A stretch of 32,598 bases of DNA, taken from Nemertoderma westbladi (lineage: Eukaryota > Xenacoelomorpha > Nemertodermatida > Nemertodermatidae). Below the pieces are notes generated by a model. That model ran no database searches and was not told where the DNA came from. It saw only the letters and a program-made list of their open reading frames with translations. Location: positions 1 through 32,598 of the forward strand of contig JAUCBJ010006886.1 of NCBI GenBank assembly GCA_032718475.1, written 5' to 3'. This document shows positions 28,875 through 32,598 of the stretch, one piece after another; the stretch's first letter is position 1, and each line of letters starts with the position of its first letter. Position numbers and translations under genes: made by a program.

Positions 28875-31800
28875 GTATACAAGCAAGGCGTTCGTTAAGA
28901 ACTATAAGTAGTTCTTGAACGCTTTGTATACAAGCAAGGCGTTCGTTAAGAACTATAAGTAGTTCTTGAACGCTTTGTATACAAGCAAGGCGTTCGTTAA
29001 GAACTATAAGTAGTTCTTGAACGTTTTGTATACAAGCAAGGCGTTCGTTAAGAACTATAAGTAATTCTTGAACGCTTTGTATACAAGCAAGGCGTTCGTT
29101 AAGAACTATAAGTAGTTCTTGAACGCTTTGTATACAAGCAAGGCGTTCGTTAAGAACTATAAGTAGTTCTTGAACGCTTTGTATACAAGCAAGGCGTTCG
29201 TTAAGAACTATAAGTAGTTCTTGAACCCTTTGTATACAAGCAAGGCATTCGTTAAGAACTATAAGTAGTTCTTGAACGTTTTGTATACAAGCAAGGCTTT
29301 CGTTAAGAACTATAAGTAATTCTTGAACGCTTTGTATACAAGCAAGGCGTTCGTTAAGAACTATAAGTAGTTCTTGAACGCTTTGTATACAAGGAAGGCG
29401 TTCGTTAAGAACTATAAGTAGTTCTTGAACGCTTTGTATACAAGCAAGGCGTTCGTTAAGAACTATAAGTAGTTCTTGAACGCTTTGTATACAAGCAAGG
29501 CGTTCGTTAAGAACTATAAGTAGTTCTTGAACGCTTTGTATACAAGCAAGGCGTTCGTTAAGAACTATAAGTAGTTCTTGAACGCTTTGTATACAAGCAA
29601 GGCGTTCGTTAAGAACTATAAGTAGTTTCTTGAACGTTTTGTATACAAGCAAGGCTTTCGTTATGAACTATAAGTAGTTCTTGAACGCTTTGTATACAAG
29701 CAAGGCGCTCGTTAAGAACTATAAGCAGTTCTTGAACGCTTTGTATACAAGCAAGGCGTTCGTTAAGAACTATAAGCAGTTCTTGAACGCTTTGTATACA
29801 AGCAAGGCGTTCGTTAAGAACTATAAGTAGTTCTTGAACGCTTTGTATACAAGCAAGGCGTTCGTTAAGAACTATAAGTAGTTCTTGAACGCTTTGTATA
29901 CAAGCAAGGCGTTCGTTAAGAACTATAAGTAGTTCTTGAACGCTTTGTATACAAGCAAGGCGTTCGTTAAGAACTATAAGTAGTTCTTGAACGCTTTGTA
30001 TACAAGCAAGGCGTTCGTTAAGAACTATAAGTAGTTCTTGAACGCTTTGTATACAAGCAAGGCGTTCGTTAAGAACTATAAGTAGTTCTTGAACGCTTTG
30101 TATACAAGCAAGGCGTTCGTTAAGAACTATAAGTAGTTCTTGAACGCTTTGTATACAAGCAAGGCGTTCGTTAAGAACTATAAGTAGTTCTTGAACGCTT
30201 TGTATACAAGCAAGGCGTTCGTTAAGAACTATAAGTAGTTCTTGAACGCTTTGTATACAAGCAAGGCGTTCGTTAAGAACTATAAGTAGTTCTTGAACGC
30301 TTTGTATACAAGCAAGGCGTTCGTTAAGAACTATAAGTAGTTCTTGAACGCTTTGTATACAAGCAAGGCGTTCGTTAAGAACTATAAGTAGTTCTTGAAC
30401 GCTTTGTATACAAGCAAGGCGTTCGTTAAGAACTATAAGTAGTTCTTGAACGCTTTGTATACAAGCAAGGCGTTCGTTAAGAACTATAAGTAGTTCTTGA
30501 ACGCTTTGTATACAAGCAAGGCGTTCGTTAAGAACTATAAGTAGTTCTTGAACGCTTTGTATACAAGCAAGGCGTTCGTTAAGAACTATAAGTAGTTCTT
30601 GAACGCTTTGTATACAAGCAAGGCGTTCGTTAAGAACTATAAGTAGTTCTTGAACGCTTTGTATACAAGCAAGGCGTTCGTTAAGAACTATAAGTAGTTC
30701 TTGAACGCTTTGTATACAAGCAAGGCGTTCGTTAAGAACTATAAGTAGTTCTTGAACGCTTTGTATACAAGCAAGGCGTTCGTTAAGAACTATAAGTAGT
30801 TCTTGAACGCTTTGTATACAAGCAAGGCGTTCGTTAAGAACTATAAGTAGTTCTTGAACGCTTTGTATACAAGCAAGGCGTTCGTTAAGAACTATAAGTA
30901 GTTCTTGAACGCTTTGTATACAAGCAAGGCGTTCGTTAAGAACTATAAGTAGTTCTTGAACGCTTTGTATACAAGCAAGGCGTTCGTTAAGAACTATAAG
31001 TAGTTCTTGAACGCTTTGTATACAAGCAAGGCGTTCGTTAAGAACTATAAGTAGTTCTTGAACGCTTTGTATACAAGCAAGGCGTTCGTTAAGAACTATA
31101 AGTAGTTCTTGAACGCTTTGTATACAAGCAAGGCGTTCGTTAAGAACTATAAGTAGTTCTTGAACGCTTTGTATACAAGCAAGGCGTTCGTTAAGAACTA
31201 TAAGTAGTTCTTGAACGCTTTGTATACAAGCAAGGCGTTCGTTAAGAACTATAAGTAGTTCTTGAACGCTTTGTATACAAGCAAGGCGTTCGTTAAGAAC
31301 TATAAGTAGTTCTTGAACGCTTTGTATACAAGCAAGGCGTTCGTTAAGAACTATAAGTAGTTCTTGAACGCTTTGTATACAAGCAAGGCGTTCGTTAAGA
31401 ACTATAAGTAGTTCTTGAACGCTTTGTATACAAGCAAGGCGTTCGTTAAGAACTATAAGTAGTTCTTGAACGCTTTGTATACAAGCAAGGCGTTCGTTAA
31501 GAACTATAAGTAGTTCTTGAACGCTTTGTATACAAGCAAGGCGTTCGTTAAGAACTATAAGTAGTTCTTGAACGCTTTGTATACAAGCAAGGCGTTCGTT
31601 AAGAACTATAAGTAGTTCTTGAACGCTTTGTATACAAGCAAGGCGTTCGTTAAGAACTATAAGTAGTTCTTGAACGCTTTGTATACAAGCAAGGCGTTCG
31701 TTAAGAACTATAAGTAGTTCTTGAACGCTTTGTATACAAGCAAGGCGTTCGTTAAGAACTATAAGTAGTTCTTGAACGCTTTGTATACAAGCAAGGCGTT

Positions 31801-32598
31801 CGTTAAGAACTATAAGTAGTTCTTGAACGCTTTGTATACAAGCAAGGCGTTCGTTAAGAACTATAAGTAGTTCTTGAACGCTTTGTATACAAGCAAGGCG
31901 TTCGTTAAGAACTATAAGTAGTTCTTGAACGCTTTGTATACAAGCAAGGCGTTCGTTAAGAACTATAAGTAGTTCTTGAACGCTTTGTATACAAGCAAGG
32001 CGTTCGTTAAGAACTATAAGTAGTTCTTGAACGCTTTGTATACAAGCAAGGCGTTCGTTAAGAACTATAAGTAGTTCTTGAACGCTTTGTATACAAGCAA
32101 GGCGTTCGTTAAGAACTATAAGTAGTTCTTGAACGCTTTGTATACAAGCAAGGCGTTCGTTAAGAACTATAAGTAGTTCTTGAACGCTTTGTATACAAGC
32201 AAGGCGTTCGTTAAGAACTATAAGTAGTTCTTGAACGCTTTGTATACAAGCAAGGCGTTCGTTAAGAACTATAAGTAGTTCTTGAACGCTTTGTATACAA
32301 GCAAGGCGTTCGTTAAGAACTATAAGTAGTTCTTGAACGCTTTGTATACAAGCAAGGCGTTCGTTAAGAACTATAAGTAGTTCTTGAACGCTTTGTATAC
32401 AAGCAAGGCGTTCGTTAAGAACTATAAGTAGTTCTTGAACGCTTTGTATACAAGCAAGGCGTTCGTTAAGAACTATAAGTAGTTCTTGAACGCTTTGTAT
32501 ACAAGCAAGGCGTTCGTTAAGAACTATAAGTAGTTCTTGAACGCTTTGTATACAAGCAAGGCGTTCGTTAAGAACTATAAGTAGTTCTTGAACGCTTT
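28875..32598. repeat. 51-bp hairpin satellite, 73 units, open at the right edge
   Basis: The unit runs from GTATACAAGCAAGG to GAACGCTTT. The 3724 bp equal 73 units of 51 plus one inserted T near 29627. Each unit holds a hairpin: AAGAACTA-TAAG-TAGTTCTT (8-bp stem, 4-nt loop) extended by CGTTC/GAACG across a GTT bulge. Units between 28875 and ~29790 carry point variants (ACGTTTTG at 29024, 29279 and 29637; GTAATTC; GGCTTTCG at two sites; AAGCAGTTC at two). From ~29800 to the edge the units look identical. Because 51 is divisible by three, one minus-strand frame never meets a stop inside the unit, giving a 17-residue repeat (LLIVLNERLACIQSVQE); it is closed by flanking DNA and shifted by the inserted T. 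I regard that frame as incidental. Confidence 0.95.

Noticed and set aside
28846-29652. 268-codon minus-strand repeat protein
   Set aside because: It is the incidental open frame of the 51-bp satellite; it ends where a single T insertion shifts the frame.
28875-32598. CRISPR array
   Set aside because: There are no unique spacers; units are head-to-tail 51-bp copies in a eukaryotic setting.

Overview
This is an AT-rich, gene-poor, repeat-dominated stretch of a eukaryotic genome, most likely an invertebrate animal. The evidence is one intact class-A GPCR of the somatostatin/allatostatin-C type, a spliceosomal acceptor site, a LINE fragment, several DNA-transposon families and a long satellite array. 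The species cannot be named from the sequence. There are no operons, ribosome binding sites or CRISPR arrays; most short open frames are chance or repeat-derived.

Layout. 1-743: an open frame on the minus strand that runs off the left edge (247 codons, no stop), with an Ala/Glu/Lys-rich coiled coil. 744-2870: its upstream side, with two clusters of the hexamer ACCGGT, a ~115-bp tandem repeat and a 288-bp tandem duplication. 4130-4361: frameshifted relic of a transposon-type protein. 5351-5943: Helitron-like element (copy D). 8519-9108: a piggyBac-like end and a foldback. 10733-10802: a poly-C/poly-G tract pair, followed by the GPCR gene at 10999-12060, the only intact gene I can support. 12.3-13.5 kb: two foldback/MITE elements. 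14.7-15.1 kb: a tRNA-like head and simple repeats.

15196-22429 is a nest of insertions that can be ordered from the sequence. A Helitron-like element (copy A) is split at 15922/22193 by a ~6.27-kb element, here called X, with inverted ends and a 3-bp target duplication (TAC). X carries a decayed multi-domain ORF (19009-21432). X was itself invaded by a piggyBac-like element flanked by TTAA (15967-17540), a 5'-truncated LINE (17954-18445) and a second Helitron-like element (copy B, 19773-20672), which sits inside the ORF. The second end of X and the uninterrupted copy B serve as empty-site references.

22.4-26.1 kb holds AT-rich inverted-repeat elements, one with a GC-rich coding fragment at its centre, and a Harbinger-type MITE with TAA target duplication. 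26.9-27.4 kb has four RFX/X-box-like palindromes. 28875-32598 is a 51-bp satellite (73 units, open at the right edge) whose unit is a hairpin; it is variable at its left border and uniform inside.

No genes here visibly work together. The interest lies in the transposon stratigraphy, the uncharacterised ORF of X, and the hairpin satellite.
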